This document shows positions 1-6,816 of a stretch of 8,396 nucleotides of DNA, piece by piece. Within the stretch, counting starts at the first letter, position 1; each line of letters opens with the position of its first letter. The stretch comes from an uncultured Ectothiorhodospiraceae bacterium (GTDB lineage Bacteria > Pseudomonadota > Gammaproteobacteria > UBA6429 > Thiohalophilaceae), in contig CAMYMO010000388.1 of assembly GCA_947259425.1 (NCBI GenBank), positions 1 to 8,396 on the forward strand, written 5' to 3'. A model generated the notes under the pieces. The model worked only from the letters and a program-made list of their open reading frames with translations, was not told where the DNA came from and searched no databases. The position numbers and the translations under genes were made by a program.

Positions 1-746
1 ATCTGATTTCTTAATTCTCTTTTAAAATAAATCAACACATTTTGGCAGACAATAATATCCATCTGCCCAATGGGTTGTTGTTTTAACTCTAATAAATTTA
101 TTTGTGTGAAACAGACTTTTTGTCTGAGTGATGGCCGCACCTGTACATGCTCATCGTCTACCTTTTCAAGGTAAGTGTTAGATATTTCTTCAGGTACATT
201 CTTAATTCGACGCTGATGGTAAACAGCTTCACGCCCCGTTTGCAACGCAGCGCGACTTACATCTGAGGCGGTGACACCATAATAAAATTCAGGATGGTTC
301 AAAAAATAATAATCCATCAACATTGCAAGAGAATAAGGTTCTTCTCCCGTGGCACACCCAACACTCCAGGTGTGTACCGTATAAGGCTTCGATTTTGTGA
401 TCGTTAATTCTGGGAGATATTTATCGCGAATTAAATCAAGAGAATATTCATCACGGTAAAAACGAGTTTCATGCACGGTAAGACGATCAACTAAGGTTTC
501 CCATTCAATCTGGCCACTTGAACCATCCATGATCAGGTTAAAATAACTCTGGTAATTATCAACTGCGACTTCGCGCATGCGCGAGGCCAGATTCATAACC
601 AAAAAAGTTCGACGTGATTCAGGTAAAGCAATGCCAGTTCGTTTCTCAAGCAGTTCGACCCACTGTCGAAACAATACATCGTCCATTTCCGGGACTTCTG
701 TGTACTGCCAAGGCGTTTGCATGTGCACTTGTTCGCGTAAGGCCAC
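1..746 (-). CDS. pilK: PilK, CheR-type protein-glutamate methyltransferase (3' end cut by window)
   Basis: Translating the minus strand gives an open frame of 248 codons that runs off the left edge; CheR/PilK proteins are usually about 280-290 residues, so some 40 C-terminal residues are missing. Family role: S-adenosylmethionine-dependent methylation of glutamates on the chemoreceptor PilJ, in the cytoplasm. Seen directly, counting from the GTG at 746: a helical N-terminal domain (about 10-85); the CheR-like stretch TVHETRFYRD (about 90-99); the SAM-binding motif SVGCATGEEPYSL (about 128-140); and CQNVLIYF (about 234-241), the PilK version of the CheR NVLIYF motif. The start is uncertain: TTG 749 and GTG 746 sit 6 and 9 nt after a strong Shine-Dalgarno AAGAGGTGA (756-764), whereas the first ATG (722) has none. 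An in-frame TGA (756-758) bars a longer start. It begins about 23 nt after pilJ, consistent with one operon. The family call is firm; the start is not. Confidence 0.93.
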   Translation of the reverse strand, partial: MALREQVHMQTPWQYTEVPEMDDVLFRQWVELLEKRTGIALPESRRTFLVMNLASRMREVAVDNYQSYFNLIMDGSSGQIEWETLVDRLTVHETRFYRDEYSLDLIRDKYLPELTITKSKPYTVHTWSVGCATGEEPYSLAMLMDYYFLNHPEFYYGVTASDVSRAALQTGREAVYHQRRIKNVPEEISNTYLEKVDDEHVQVRPSLRQKVCFTQINLLELKQQPIGQMDIIVCQNVLIYFKRELRNQ

Positions 747-755
747 CAACGGTGA

Positions 756-764
756 TCACCTCTT
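756..764 (-). promoter_or_regulatory. Ribosome binding site deciding the pilK start
   Basis: On the minus strand AAGAGGTGA lies just after the pilJ stop codon (770-772). It is 6 nt from a TTG (747-749) and 9 nt from a GTG (744-746), both in the pilK frame. The first ATG (720-722) is more than 30 nt away without its own site. This favours a non-ATG start for pilK, adding 8-9 residues before the ATG. Confidence 0.6.
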
Positions 765-769
765 TACCG

Positions 770-2785
770 TTAGCCCGGCAACTTGAAGCCTGCAACGGAA
801 CGACGTAACTCATTAGCTAATTCAGCCAGGTTACCAATTGATGCTGCCGTTTCATTGGTACCTGCCGAGGTTTGAGTTGTAATCTCCTGAATAACATTCA
901 TCGTGTCAGAAATATTATTCGCCGCACTGGCTTGTTGTCTTGCAGAGTCTGAAATGTTTCGAATCAAATCGGCTAAGTGCTTGGACACATTTTCAATCTG
1001 TTCCAAGGCCTCACCCGCGTTTTGTGCTAACTGGGCACCTTTCACAACACCCGCGGTACTGGATTCCATAGATGACACCGCTTCCTTGGTATCAGACTGA
1101 ATCCCTTTCACCAACGCTTCAATCTGCTTGGTCGCATCACCCGAACGTTCCGCTAGTCGTTGTACTTCGTCCGCTACCACCGCGAAGCCTCGACCGGCTT
1201 CACCGGCCATCGCCGCCTGAATCGCAGCATTCAACGCCAGGATGTTGGTCTGTTCCGCAATATCGTTAATCAATTCAACGATATCACCAATTTCTTGCGA
1301 TGATTCACCAAGACGTTTAATCCGTTTTGAAGTTTCCTGGATTTGTTCACGAATACTGTCCATACCATGAATCGTCCGTTGCACCGCTTCGTTACCCCGT
1401 ACCGCGATATCAACCGATTTGTTCGCTTCTTCAGCCAGCTCACCCGCGTGGCTGGAGACGGCCTCAATCGACACCGCCATCTCATTAATCGCAGAAGAGG
1501 CGCCGGTAATTTGTTGTGCCTGATGATCAGAGGCTTCGGCTAAGTGCATCGCCGTCGCCTGGGATTGTTGTGCCGCAGAAGATACTTGTTGGGTCGTTTC
1601 GTTAATCGCCTGTACCAGGTTGCGTAATGCGTCGATCGCGTAGTTGATAGAATCCGCGATAGCGCCGGTGATATCCTCGGTTACCGTCGCCTGTACGGTT
1701 AAGTCACCATCTGCCAGGTCACCCATTTCATCAAGCAGTCGTAAAATCGCCTCCTGGTTTCGTTTATTGGTTTCTTCCGTGCTACGGCGTTGATTTTCCG
1801 TCACCATCAAGGTGTTTTTCGAATCACGCATATAAAGGAAACCAAGCAAGATAACAAACGCCAAAGAAACACCACCCAGTGCATAGGCTGCTATCGTTTC
1901 ATATCGCGAAGCAATCACATCCAGATAGGCTTTATGAACGCCCTCAATGAGCTGTTTTACATTAGATGAATGAGCTAACACGTCTTCGGCCGCACCTGAG
2001 ACCTGGAACATTTCAGGGGACCGATCAAGAATCGCACCCACCTGATTTCGAATCTGATTAAATTGTTTTTGTACTAATACGAGTTTTGCGCGTTCTGATG
2101 GAGTTCGAATTTTTTGAATACGGCGTGCCGGATTACCGCGTAACATATCGTGAATAACCTGTCCGAATAAAGCCGCATCCCGACCAAACCGGTCAGCCGC
2201 CGTTACCGCACCTTCACCACCTTCCAGTACTCGGGATACGTTACTGGAAATACGTTGGGTTAACATCAACTGACGGGTCGCAATATAGACCTGATCCGCC
2301 GGTGCACCCTGTTCGGTCATGGTCGCCACCACTTCATCGGACAAGGCCAATAAAGTCGGTATTTGCTCATTAATACCATTAATGTAAGAACGCATGGAGG
2401 TCACCACCTCACGTCTTTGCAGGATAGTATTAATATTTTTTCCGTAGCTTTGCCATTCCTCGTTTAATTTTTGTACCGCAGGCAGCTCACCCGTAACCGA
2501 CATTTGTCTACTTAGAACCTTGTCAAATGCAGTGTAAGATTCCTGCAAGGCGTTAAAGGCTTCAAGTCGTCCGCGTGATGCCTCCGAGGCAAGCTTCGCA
2601 ATCTCCTGTGAAAGTACTTTTTGCTCACCCAGTTGGGTAATGTAAACCTGATCCGCCTCAGCTAACTGTCCGCTGCGAACAAAGAAGATACCCATAGCCA
2701 CCAGCGAGAGTACTAAAAGGGCAATAACTATAAGCATGATGCCACCAGCTGAGAAGGCTTTTCCGTCAGACGTTCTTGCTCTCAT
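770..2785 (-). CDS. pilJ: PilJ, type IV pilus methyl-accepting chemoreceptor
   Basis: A 671-residue chemoreceptor of the Pil-Chp pathway; it sits in the inner membrane and signals to the CheA-like kinase through CheW-like PilI. Seen in the sequence: a short cytoplasmic N-terminus; a first membrane helix at about 15-36; a long, mainly helical periplasmic region (about 37-297) matching the PilJ-type sensor in length; a second membrane helix at about 298-319; a HAMP-like linker with DLADGDLTV (356-364); and a long coiled-coil signalling domain. The hairpin tip carries INDIAEQTNILALNAAIQ (506-523) followed by AGEAGRGFAVVADEVQRLAE, the near-invariant receptor tip where CheA and CheW bind. The C-terminus ends FKLPG, with no aromatic CheR-tethering pentapeptide. 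ATG 2785 is preceded by AGGAG (2792-2796) at 6 nt, supporting the start. It lies between pilI (89-nt gap) and pilK (about 23 nt). The length is normal for PilJ and no damage is seen. Confidence 0.97.
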   Translation of the reverse strand: MRARTSDGKAFSAGGIMLIVIALLVLSLVAMGIFFVRSGQLAEADQVYITQLGEQKVLSQEIAKLASEASRGRLEAFNALQESYTAFDKVLSRQMSVTGELPAVQKLNEEWQSYGKNINTILQRREVVTSMRSYINGINEQIPTLLALSDEVVATMTEQGAPADQVYIATRQLMLTQRISSNVSRVLEGGEGAVTAADRFGRDAALFGQVIHDMLRGNPARRIQKIRTPSERAKLVLVQKQFNQIRNQVGAILDRSPEMFQVSGAAEDVLAHSSNVKQLIEGVHKAYLDVIASRYETIAAYALGGVSLAFVILLGFLYMRDSKNTLMVTENQRRSTEETNKRNQEAILRLLDEMGDLADGDLTVQATVTEDITGAIADSINYAIDALRNLVQAINETTQQVSSAAQQSQATAMHLAEASDHQAQQITGASSAINEMAVSIEAVSSHAGELAEEANKSVDIAVRGNEAVQRTIHGMDSIREQIQETSKRIKRLGESSQEIGDIVELINDIAEQTNILALNAAIQAAMAGEAGRGFAVVADEVQRLAERSGDATKQIEALVKGIQSDTKEAVSSMESSTAGVVKGAQLAQNAGEALEQIENVSKHLADLIRNISDSARQQASAANNISDTMNVIQEITTQTSAGTNETAASIGNLAELANELRRSVAGFKLPG

Positions 2786-2835
2786 TGTAAACTCCTAAAC
2801 CTGTTCTTTAATTTAATTCGTCGTTCTTAATATTA

Positions 2836-2841
2836 ATTATA
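2836..2841 (-). promoter_or_regulatory. Possible internal -10 element ahead of pilJ
   Basis: The 89-nt gap between pilI and pilJ (2786-2874) is AT-rich and contains a perfect TATAAT on the minus strand, about 50 nt before the pilJ start. No convincing -35 hexamer lies 16-18 nt upstream, and AT-rich gaps often contain such a hexamer by chance. No hairpin followed by a T run was seen here, so read-through from pilI is expected in any case. Confidence 0.15.
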
Positions 2842-2874
2842 AAAGTAAGCATGATTGGCCTACTGCACCCATTG

Positions 2875-3426
2875 TTACATTCGTACTGCAACTTCCATAA
2901 ACTTTCGATGTTCAACCAGCCGTTCCATATTAAAAACAGCCCACTGAGTATTCCCTTGTTTATAACCACCGACCACATACTCACGGTATGCATCAGGTAA
3001 ACTTGAAAGACCACCTACTCGTTCTTCATCAAAAAAGTGGCGTAATCCCATCGCTTCATCCACGAGTAACCCAACCGAAATATTGTCGTGTTCAACCAAT
3101 AACACCCGACTACGTTTACTAATTTCAGTCGCAATTCCTTCAATAAACCCACGTAAATCCAAGACGGGCAATAATGAACCACGATTATTGGAAACGCCTT
3201 TTACCCAACGTTTTGCATGAGGTAATTTTGTTAACTGTGGATAAACTAATATCTCACCCACATCGCCCAGTGATGAAACCAATAACAATTCACCTACCCG
3301 AAAACCTATCCCTGACCAGGTTCGACGAACCTCAACCTGTTGCGGTAAGCCAATTGCTCGGGTACGACTACGGGCCTCTATGTCTTTAATCAGCGCGTAG
3401 GGCGTTGTACTTTCTGCTGCAGCCAT
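2875..3426 (-). CDS. pilI: PilI, CheW-like adaptor of the type IV pilus chemosensory system
   Basis: A 183-residue single-domain CheW-like protein. Family role: a cytoplasmic adaptor linking the receptor PilJ to the histidine kinase (ChpA/PilL). Visible hallmarks: the opening strand WSGIGFRVGELLLV (37-50); GEILVYP (58-63 region); WVKGVSNNRGSLLPVLDLRGF (split as WVKGVSN at 74-80 and RGSLLPVLDLRGF at 82-94), the characteristic CheW turn; the second strand set VLLVEHDNISVGLLVDEAMG (about 108-127); and a C-terminal helix region with NMERLVEHRKF (166-176). An N-terminal extension of about 35 residues precedes the CheW fold, as in PilI proteins. The start used is ATG 3426; an adjoining TTG at 3429 would add one residue. 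It begins 8 nt after the pilH stop, so the two are probably translated from one message, though the Shine-Dalgarno (AAGACAG overlapping the pilH stop) is weak. Confidence 0.95.
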   Translation of the reverse strand: MAAAESTTPYALIKDIEARSRTRAIGLPQQVEVRRTWSGIGFRVGELLLVSSLGDVGEILVYPQLTKLPHAKRWVKGVSNNRGSLLPVLDLRGFIEGIATEISKRSRVLLVEHDNISVGLLVDEAMGLRHFFDEERVGGLSSLPDAYREYVVGGYKQGNTQWAVFNMERLVEHRKFMEVAVRM

Positions 3427-3434
3427 CAACTGTC

Positions 3435-3794
3435 TTAAACGACCGCAGTGATCTTGGCGAGTAAGTCCGCGCTATCAACCGGTTTGGTGATGTAATCCTT
3501 GGCACCTTGACGTAAACCCCAAACTCGATCGGTCTCTTGATCTTTTGTGGTAACAATAATGATGGGGATATGCTGCGTATCAGGATCTTTGGTCAGCGCT
3601 CGCGTCGCCTGAAAACCATTCATTCCTGGCATCACAACATCCATCAAGATCACATCGGGTTTAATCGCATGCGCCTGTTTTATACCGTCTTCAGCGTTAT
3701 CAGCAGAACTGACAGAGTGACCGCCTTGTTCGAGTATCCCTTTGAGGACATGCACCTCAGTCGGTGAATCATCGACAATCAACACATTTGCCAT
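3435..3794 (-). CDS. pilH: PilH, single-domain CheY-like response regulator
   Basis: A 119-residue stand-alone receiver domain. In the characterised pathway (P. aeruginosa), PilH is one of two CheY-like outputs of the Pil-Chp kinase and is associated with pilus retraction and damping of the PilG signal. Conserved positions visible: acidic pair D8-D9, phospho-acceptor D52 in LMDVVMPGMNG (50-60), switch threonines T82-T83, and K104 in TKP (103-105). The stretch DQETDRVWGLRQGAKDY (85-101) is the PilH-specific signature that distinguishes it from PilG. There is no output domain, as expected. ATG 3794 follows AAGGAG (3803-3808) at 8 nt. It lies 45 nt after pilG and 8 nt before pilI (counted from the ATG), in the standard gene order. 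No unusual substitutions at the active site. Confidence 0.96.
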   Translation of the reverse strand: MANVLIVDDSPTEVHVLKGILEQGGHSVSSADNAEDGIKQAHAIKPDVILMDVVMPGMNGFQATRALTKDPDTQHIPIIIVTTKDQETDRVWGLRQGAKDYITKPVDSADLLAKITAVV

Positions 3795-3839
3795 GCTTAT
3801 AGCTCCTTCACTAAAATTAATTTCATTATTCGTTTTTTC

Positions 3840-4226
3840 TTATGACTTGGCGACATGTTTCTTTATCGCTCCAAGTAACTCTTCTTTGGTAAATGGTTTT
3901 GTTAAATATTGCTCCGAGCCAACAATCCGGCCGCGTGCACGATCAAACAAACCATCTTTACTCGATAACATAATCACGGGAGTTCGTTTAAACACTTTAT
4001 TATTCTTGATCAGCGCAGTTGTTTGATAGCCATCCAAGCGCGGCATCATAATATCGACAAAGATAATATTGGGCCGATGATCTGCAATCTTTGCCAATGC
4101 TTCAAAGCCATCTGTCGCGGTAATGACCTCACAGCCAACCTTTTTCAGTAAGGTCTCGGCCGTCCGCCGGATGGTCTTTGAATCATCGATGACCATCACT
4201 TTTAGGCCTTGAAATTCATCATCCAT
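3840..4226 (-). CDS. pilG: PilG, CheY-like response regulator controlling type IV pili
   Basis: A 128-residue receiver-domain protein and first gene of the cluster. Known role in the family: the positive output of the Pil-Chp kinase, promoting pilus extension and, in Pseudomonas, cAMP signalling. Seen: the opening GLKVMVIDDSKTIRRTAE (7-24) with acidic residues D14-D15; the acceptor D58 in FVDIMMPRLDGY (56-67); S88-S89 in VIMLSSKDGLFDRARG (84-99), a PilG-specific run; and K110 in LTKPF. The ATG at 4226 gives the usual seven residues before LKV, but its nearest AGAAGG is only 2 nt away. A GTG at 4244, which would add six residues, has AAGGA (4254-4258) at 9 nt. I prefer the ATG on family length and keep the GTG as a real alternative. 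A possible small ORF ends at 4238, overlapping that GTG. Confidence 0.96.
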   Translation of the reverse strand: MDDEFQGLKVMVIDDSKTIRRTAETLLKKVGCEVITATDGFEALAKIADHRPNIIFVDIMMPRLDGYQTTALIKNNKVFKRTPVIMLSSKDGLFDRARGRIVGSEQYLTKPFTKEELLGAIKKHVAKS

Positions 4227-4237
4227 AGCCTTCTCTG

Positions 4238-4387
4238 CTAACACTCGTGGTTATCCTTTTTACGTGAATTAATCAGGTTGTTTGATTTATTGCCCATTTC
4301 CAGGCAAGCGTGACGCACAACCCACTCGATATCGTTCTTCTCCACAATATTTAACATAGATTTGAAGAACAATCTATAAGTATCCAT
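4238..4387 (-). CDS. Possible small leader ORF upstream of pilG (unrecognised, 49 aa)
   Basis: An open frame of 49 codons begins at ATG 4387 and ends with a TAG at 4238-4240, 11 nt before the pilG ATG and overlapping the alternative pilG GTG (4242-4244). The frame is open further upstream to an ATG at 4432 (64 codons), and an internal ATG at 4357 would give 39 codons. The product (starting MDTYRLFFKSML, ending KKDNHEC) is mixed polar and hydrophobic, with a lysine-rich tail; I recognise no family and no signal peptide. None of the starts has a convincing Shine-Dalgarno. The predicted pil promoter would begin transcription at about 4381-4388, so a message starting at the 4387 ATG would be nearly leaderless. 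It could simply be untranslated leader that is open by chance. If translated, its stop position would suit coupling to pilG. Confidence 0.2.
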   Translation of the reverse strand: MDTYRLFFKSMLNIVEKNDIEWVVRHACLEMGNKSNNLINSRKKDNHEC

Positions 4388-4422
4388 ATTATATAGGATA
4401 TTTTGTATTAGAAGCCTGTCAA
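4388..4422 (-). promoter_or_regulatory. Probable sigma-70 promoter for the pilGHIJK operon
   Basis: On the minus strand a perfect TTGACA (4417-4422) is followed after 16 nt by TATCCT (4395-4400), and a perfect TATAAT overlaps just downstream (4388-4393, 23 nt from the TTGACA, too far to pair with it). Transcription would start at about 4381-4388, giving a pilG leader of roughly 155-160 nt to the ATG at 4226. The -35 match is complete and the position is right, but which -10 is used cannot be settled from sequence alone. Confidence 0.45.
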
Positions 4423-4473
4423 GTAAGGCCATTAAAATAACTCGTATTGGTTAATAATCACTCATTTGGTAAC

Positions 4474-4502
4474 TTGTTTATCTCCAGTTACACCCCTATT
4501 GT
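4474..4502 (+). promoter_or_regulatory. Weak candidate promoter for gshA-gshB-apbE
   Basis: TTGTTT (4474-4479) and TATTGT (4497-4502) are 17 nt apart on the plus strand, about 45 nt ahead of the gshA ATG. They match the sigma-70 consensus at 3 of 6 and 4 of 6 positions, so the call is weak. A second weak pair, GTTACA (4487-4492) with TAATAC (4510-4515), overlaps it. An inverted repeat GTAACT/AGTTAC (4469-4474 and 4486-4491) brackets the -35 side and could be an operator. Confidence 0.2.
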
Positions 4503-4546
4503 ATTAAACTAATACTAGACAAGCCTAACAAAAAGACACTCGCATT

Positions 4547-5845
4547 ATGCCAATTGAACATTTGCACGCCGTACCTCACCTGACCACGGCCTTATCCGGT
4601 CCTTTACGTCAGCTTGAATCTCATTTACTGAATCATCAATCTGAGATAGAAACCTGGCTGCGGAGTCAGTGGCTACAAACACCCGCACCATTCTATGCCT
4701 CGGTTGATTTGCGTAACGCGGGTTTCAAACTGGCCCCAGTCGATACCAATTTATTTCCTGCCGGTTTTAACAATTTAAATGAAGCCTTTTTACCATTATG
4801 TATTCAGGCCATGCAATCGGCCATAGAACGTATTTGTCCAGATGCAGCCAAGGTTATCCTGGTTCCTGAAAACCACACTCGCAATCAATTCTATCTAGAG
4901 AATATCGCCACTTTGCAGGAAATCATTAGTAAAGCCGGCTTCGAGGTACGTATCGGCTCAATGCTACCGGAACTTGATAAAAACACACAATTTGTGCTTC
5001 CATCTGGACGAAAATTAACCATGGATCCCTTAATACGTGAGGGCAACAAGTTAGTACTTACTGACTTTGATCCTTGTGTAGTGATATTAAACAATGACTT
5101 ATCATCTGGCATTCCTGAAGAGTTTCAGGGTCTGGATCAGAAAATTATCCCGCCACTTGATCTGAGTTGGGCAGCCAGACTGAAATCTGAACACTTTGCA
5201 GAATATCGAAATGTCACGGAAGAGTTCGCAAAAATTATCGACATCGATCCCTGGTTGATCAACCCACTGGCTCGAAACTGCGGTGAGATCAACTTCACCA
5301 AACGCGAAGGCGAAGATTGTCTGCGTAAAAATGTGACCCGCCTGTTAGCTGATATCCAGACCAAATATGACGAATACGGCATTAGTGAGAAACCCTTTGT
5401 GATCGTTAAAGCTGATGCAGGCACTTATGGCATGGGCATCATGACCGTACACGGTGCCGATGAATTACTTGAACTCAACCGAAAACAACGTAACAAGATG
5501 GCCTCAGCTAAAAGTGGTAAAACCGTGAGTAAGGTCATCATGCAAGAAGGCGTCTATACCTTTGAAACCTGGGGCGACGAGCAAGCCGTTGCCGAACCCG
5601 TGGTTTATATGATTGACCACTTTGTGGTCGGTGGTTTTTATCGGGTGCATACTGATCGCGGCATTAATGAAAACCTCAATGCACCCGGTATGCATTTTCA
5701 ACCACTGGCCTTTGCCGAACCCTGTAATTCACCAGATTCCAATATGGCGCCCGATGCCAACCCCAATCGATTTTATGCCTATGGTGTCATTGCTCGACTT
5801 GCCTTGCTCGCTGCAGCACGTGAGTATGCTCAATCAACTCATTAA
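4547..5845 (+). CDS. gshA: Glutamate-cysteine ligase, proteobacterial (Acidithiobacillus-type) family
   Basis: A 432-residue enzyme for the first and committed step of glutathione synthesis: ATP-dependent joining of L-glutamate and L-cysteine to gamma-glutamylcysteine in the cytoplasm. It does not resemble the about 518-residue enterobacterial GshA. It fits the separate family typified by the Acidithiobacillus ferrooxidans enzyme, recognised from these stretches: FYASVDLRNAGFKLAPVD with NLFPAGFNNL (49-77), VPENHTRN (106-113), VILNNDLS (179-186), FVIVKADAGTYGMG (284-297, a glycine-rich loop probably binding nucleotide), VIMQEGVYTFE (330-340), and VVGGFYRVHTDRGINENLNAPG (360-381, quoted here as GGFYRVHTD and NENLNAPG). 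ATG 4547 is the natural start, although its Shine-Dalgarno (AAAAAGA) is poor. It is followed 25 nt later by gshB on the same strand, so both pathway enzymes are probably co-transcribed. Intact, no odd features. Confidence 0.93.
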   Translation: MPIEHLHAVPHLTTALSGPLRQLESHLLNHQSEIETWLRSQWLQTPAPFYASVDLRNAGFKLAPVDTNLFPAGFNNLNEAFLPLCIQAMQSAIERICPDAAKVILVPENHTRNQFYLENIATLQEIISKAGFEVRIGSMLPELDKNTQFVLPSGRKLTMDPLIREGNKLVLTDFDPCVVILNNDLSSGIPEEFQGLDQKIIPPLDLSWAARLKSEHFAEYRNVTEEFAKIIDIDPWLINPLARNCGEINFTKREGEDCLRKNVTRLLADIQTKYDEYGISEKPFVIVKADAGTYGMGIMTVHGADELLELNRKQRNKMASAKSGKTVSKVIMQEGVYTFETWGDEQAVAEPVVYMIDHFVVGGFYRVHTDRGINENLNAPGMHFQPLAFAEPCNSPDSNMAPDANPNRFYAYGVIARLALLAAAREYAQSTH

Positions 5846-5870
5846 TTACTTTTAGGTCTCAAGGCTTGTC

Positions 5871-6815
5871 ATGAAATTAGCGGTGGTAATGGATCCGATA
5901 GAGTCCATTAATTATAAAAAAGATTCAACACTGGCAATGTTGCTTGAAGCGCAACAACGTCACTATCAACTCTATTATATACTACCCAACGATCTTTACC
6001 TGCAGGGTGCCGAAGCACGAGCCCGGGTGCAGTCACTACAGGTAAATCCCGATCCACAACACTGGTTTGAATTATCTGCTCAACAAGACATTAGTCTCAG
6101 TGAACTGGATGTGATCTTGATGCGAAAAGATCCTCCGTTTGATATGAACTACATCTACGCTACCTATTTATTAGAATCGGCAGAACAAGCTGGCGTGCTG
6201 GTCGTAAACAAAGCACAGTCACTTAGAGACGCAAATGAGAAATTATTTGCCTTGCAATTTCCTCAGTGTACTCCAGAGTGCATGGTTTCAAGTTCAGCTG
6301 ACACCCTAAAAGATTTTATTCTGACTCAAAAAGACACAATACTTAAACCGCTGGATGGCATGGGAGGTCAATCCATTTTTCGCGTTAAACAAAGTGATCC
6401 CAACATTAATGTCATTATTGAGACACTCACCGAACATGGACAACGCCTGATCATGGCGCAACGTTTTATTCCTGAAATTATAAACGGCGATAAACGAATA
6501 TTATTAATAGATGGTGAGGCTGTTCCATACGCCTTAGCACGTATCCCTGGTAAAGGCGAAACACGAGCTAACCTGGCGGTGGGTGGAACAGCGCAAGGTG
6601 TACCGCTTAGTGAACGAGATCAATGGATCTGCGAACAAGTCGGACCACGCTTGAAAAAAATGGGGCTTCTTTTTGTTGGCATAGATGTGATCGGAGATTA
6701 TCTGACAGAAGTTAATGTCACCAGTCCAACCTGCATTCGTGAACTGGATACACTCTATGATCTCAATATCAGTGCAGTATTAATGGACAAGATTGAACAA
6801 AAACTTAAGGTTTGA
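5871..6815 (+). CDS. gshB: Glutathione synthetase
   Basis: A 314-residue ATP-grasp enzyme carrying out the second step of glutathione synthesis: ATP-dependent addition of glycine to gamma-glutamylcysteine. Length and sequence match the bacterial GshB family closely (E. coli type, about 315 residues; tetrameric in that enzyme). Visible landmarks: MDPIESINYKKDST (7-20); DVILMRKDPPFDMNYIYATYLLE (80-102, with RKDPPFD at 85-91); NKAQSLRDANEKLFAL (113-128); the ATP-grasp segment ILKPLDGMGGQSIFRV (157-172); NGDKRILLIDGE (205-216); the substrate loop ARIPGKGETRANLAVGG (223-239); and the C-terminal FVGIDVIG with EVNVTSPTCIRE (268-291), containing metal-binding E280 and N282 equivalents. ATG 5871 has AAGG about 6 nt upstream. 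Its stop codon is one base before the ApbE-family ATG, implying a shared message. Confidence 0.97.
   Translation: MKLAVVMDPIESINYKKDSTLAMLLEAQQRHYQLYYILPNDLYLQGAEARARVQSLQVNPDPQHWFELSAQQDISLSELDVILMRKDPPFDMNYIYATYLLESAEQAGVLVVNKAQSLRDANEKLFALQFPQCTPECMVSSSADTLKDFILTQKDTILKPLDGMGGQSIFRVKQSDPNINVIIETLTEHGQRLIMAQRFIPEIINGDKRILLIDGEAVPYALARIPGKGETRANLAVGGTAQGVPLSERDQWICEQVGPRLKKMGLLFVGIDVIGDYLTEVNVTSPTCIRELDTLYDLNISAVLMDKIEQKLKV
6807..6810 (+). promoter_or_regulatory. Ribosome binding site for the ApbE-family gene, inside gshB
   Basis: TTAAGG within the last codons of gshB lies 6 nt before ATG 6817. This fixes the start of the lipoprotein and suggests that its translation is tied to that of gshB. 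The TTG at 6793 has no comparable site. Confidence 0.6.
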
Positions 6816-6816
6816 T

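Larger units (their letters stand above)
4227..4546. other. Divergent intergenic region between pilG and gshA
   Basis: About 320 bp without a confidently identified gene separate the leftward pil operon from the rightward glutathione genes. The part nearest gshA (about 4380-4520) is strongly AT-rich. It contains a good minus-strand promoter candidate near 4388-4422, weak plus-strand promoter candidates at about 4474-4518, a 6-bp inverted repeat around 4469-4491, and a possible small minus-strand ORF ending at 4238. No transcription terminator, tRNA or recognisable riboswitch was seen. Confidence 0.6.

Noticed and set aside
571..584. Perfect 14-bp palindrome TCGCGCATGCGCGA
   Set aside because: It lies inside pilK and encodes the conserved residues SRMRE, so coding constraint explains it; there is no second copy in the window to suggest a site or repeat.
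2808..3014. Minus-strand open frame of 68 codons spanning the pilI-pilJ gap
   Set aside because: Mostly overlaps pilI in another frame and has no recognisable features or clear start signal.
3742..4026. Plus-strand open frame of 94 codons with hydrophobic stretches
   Set aside because: Antisense across the pilG-pilH junction; both of those are unmistakable receiver domains, so this is a shadow.
5137..5424. Minus-strand open frame of 95 codons
   Set aside because: Antisense to the well-supported gshA, with no ribosome site of note; a frame shadow.
6793..6816. Upstream TTG start for the ApbE-family gene
   Set aside because: It would place charged residues (NKNLRFD) before the signal peptide and overlap gshB; ATG 6817 has a proper ribosome site and gives a normal lipoprotein signal.
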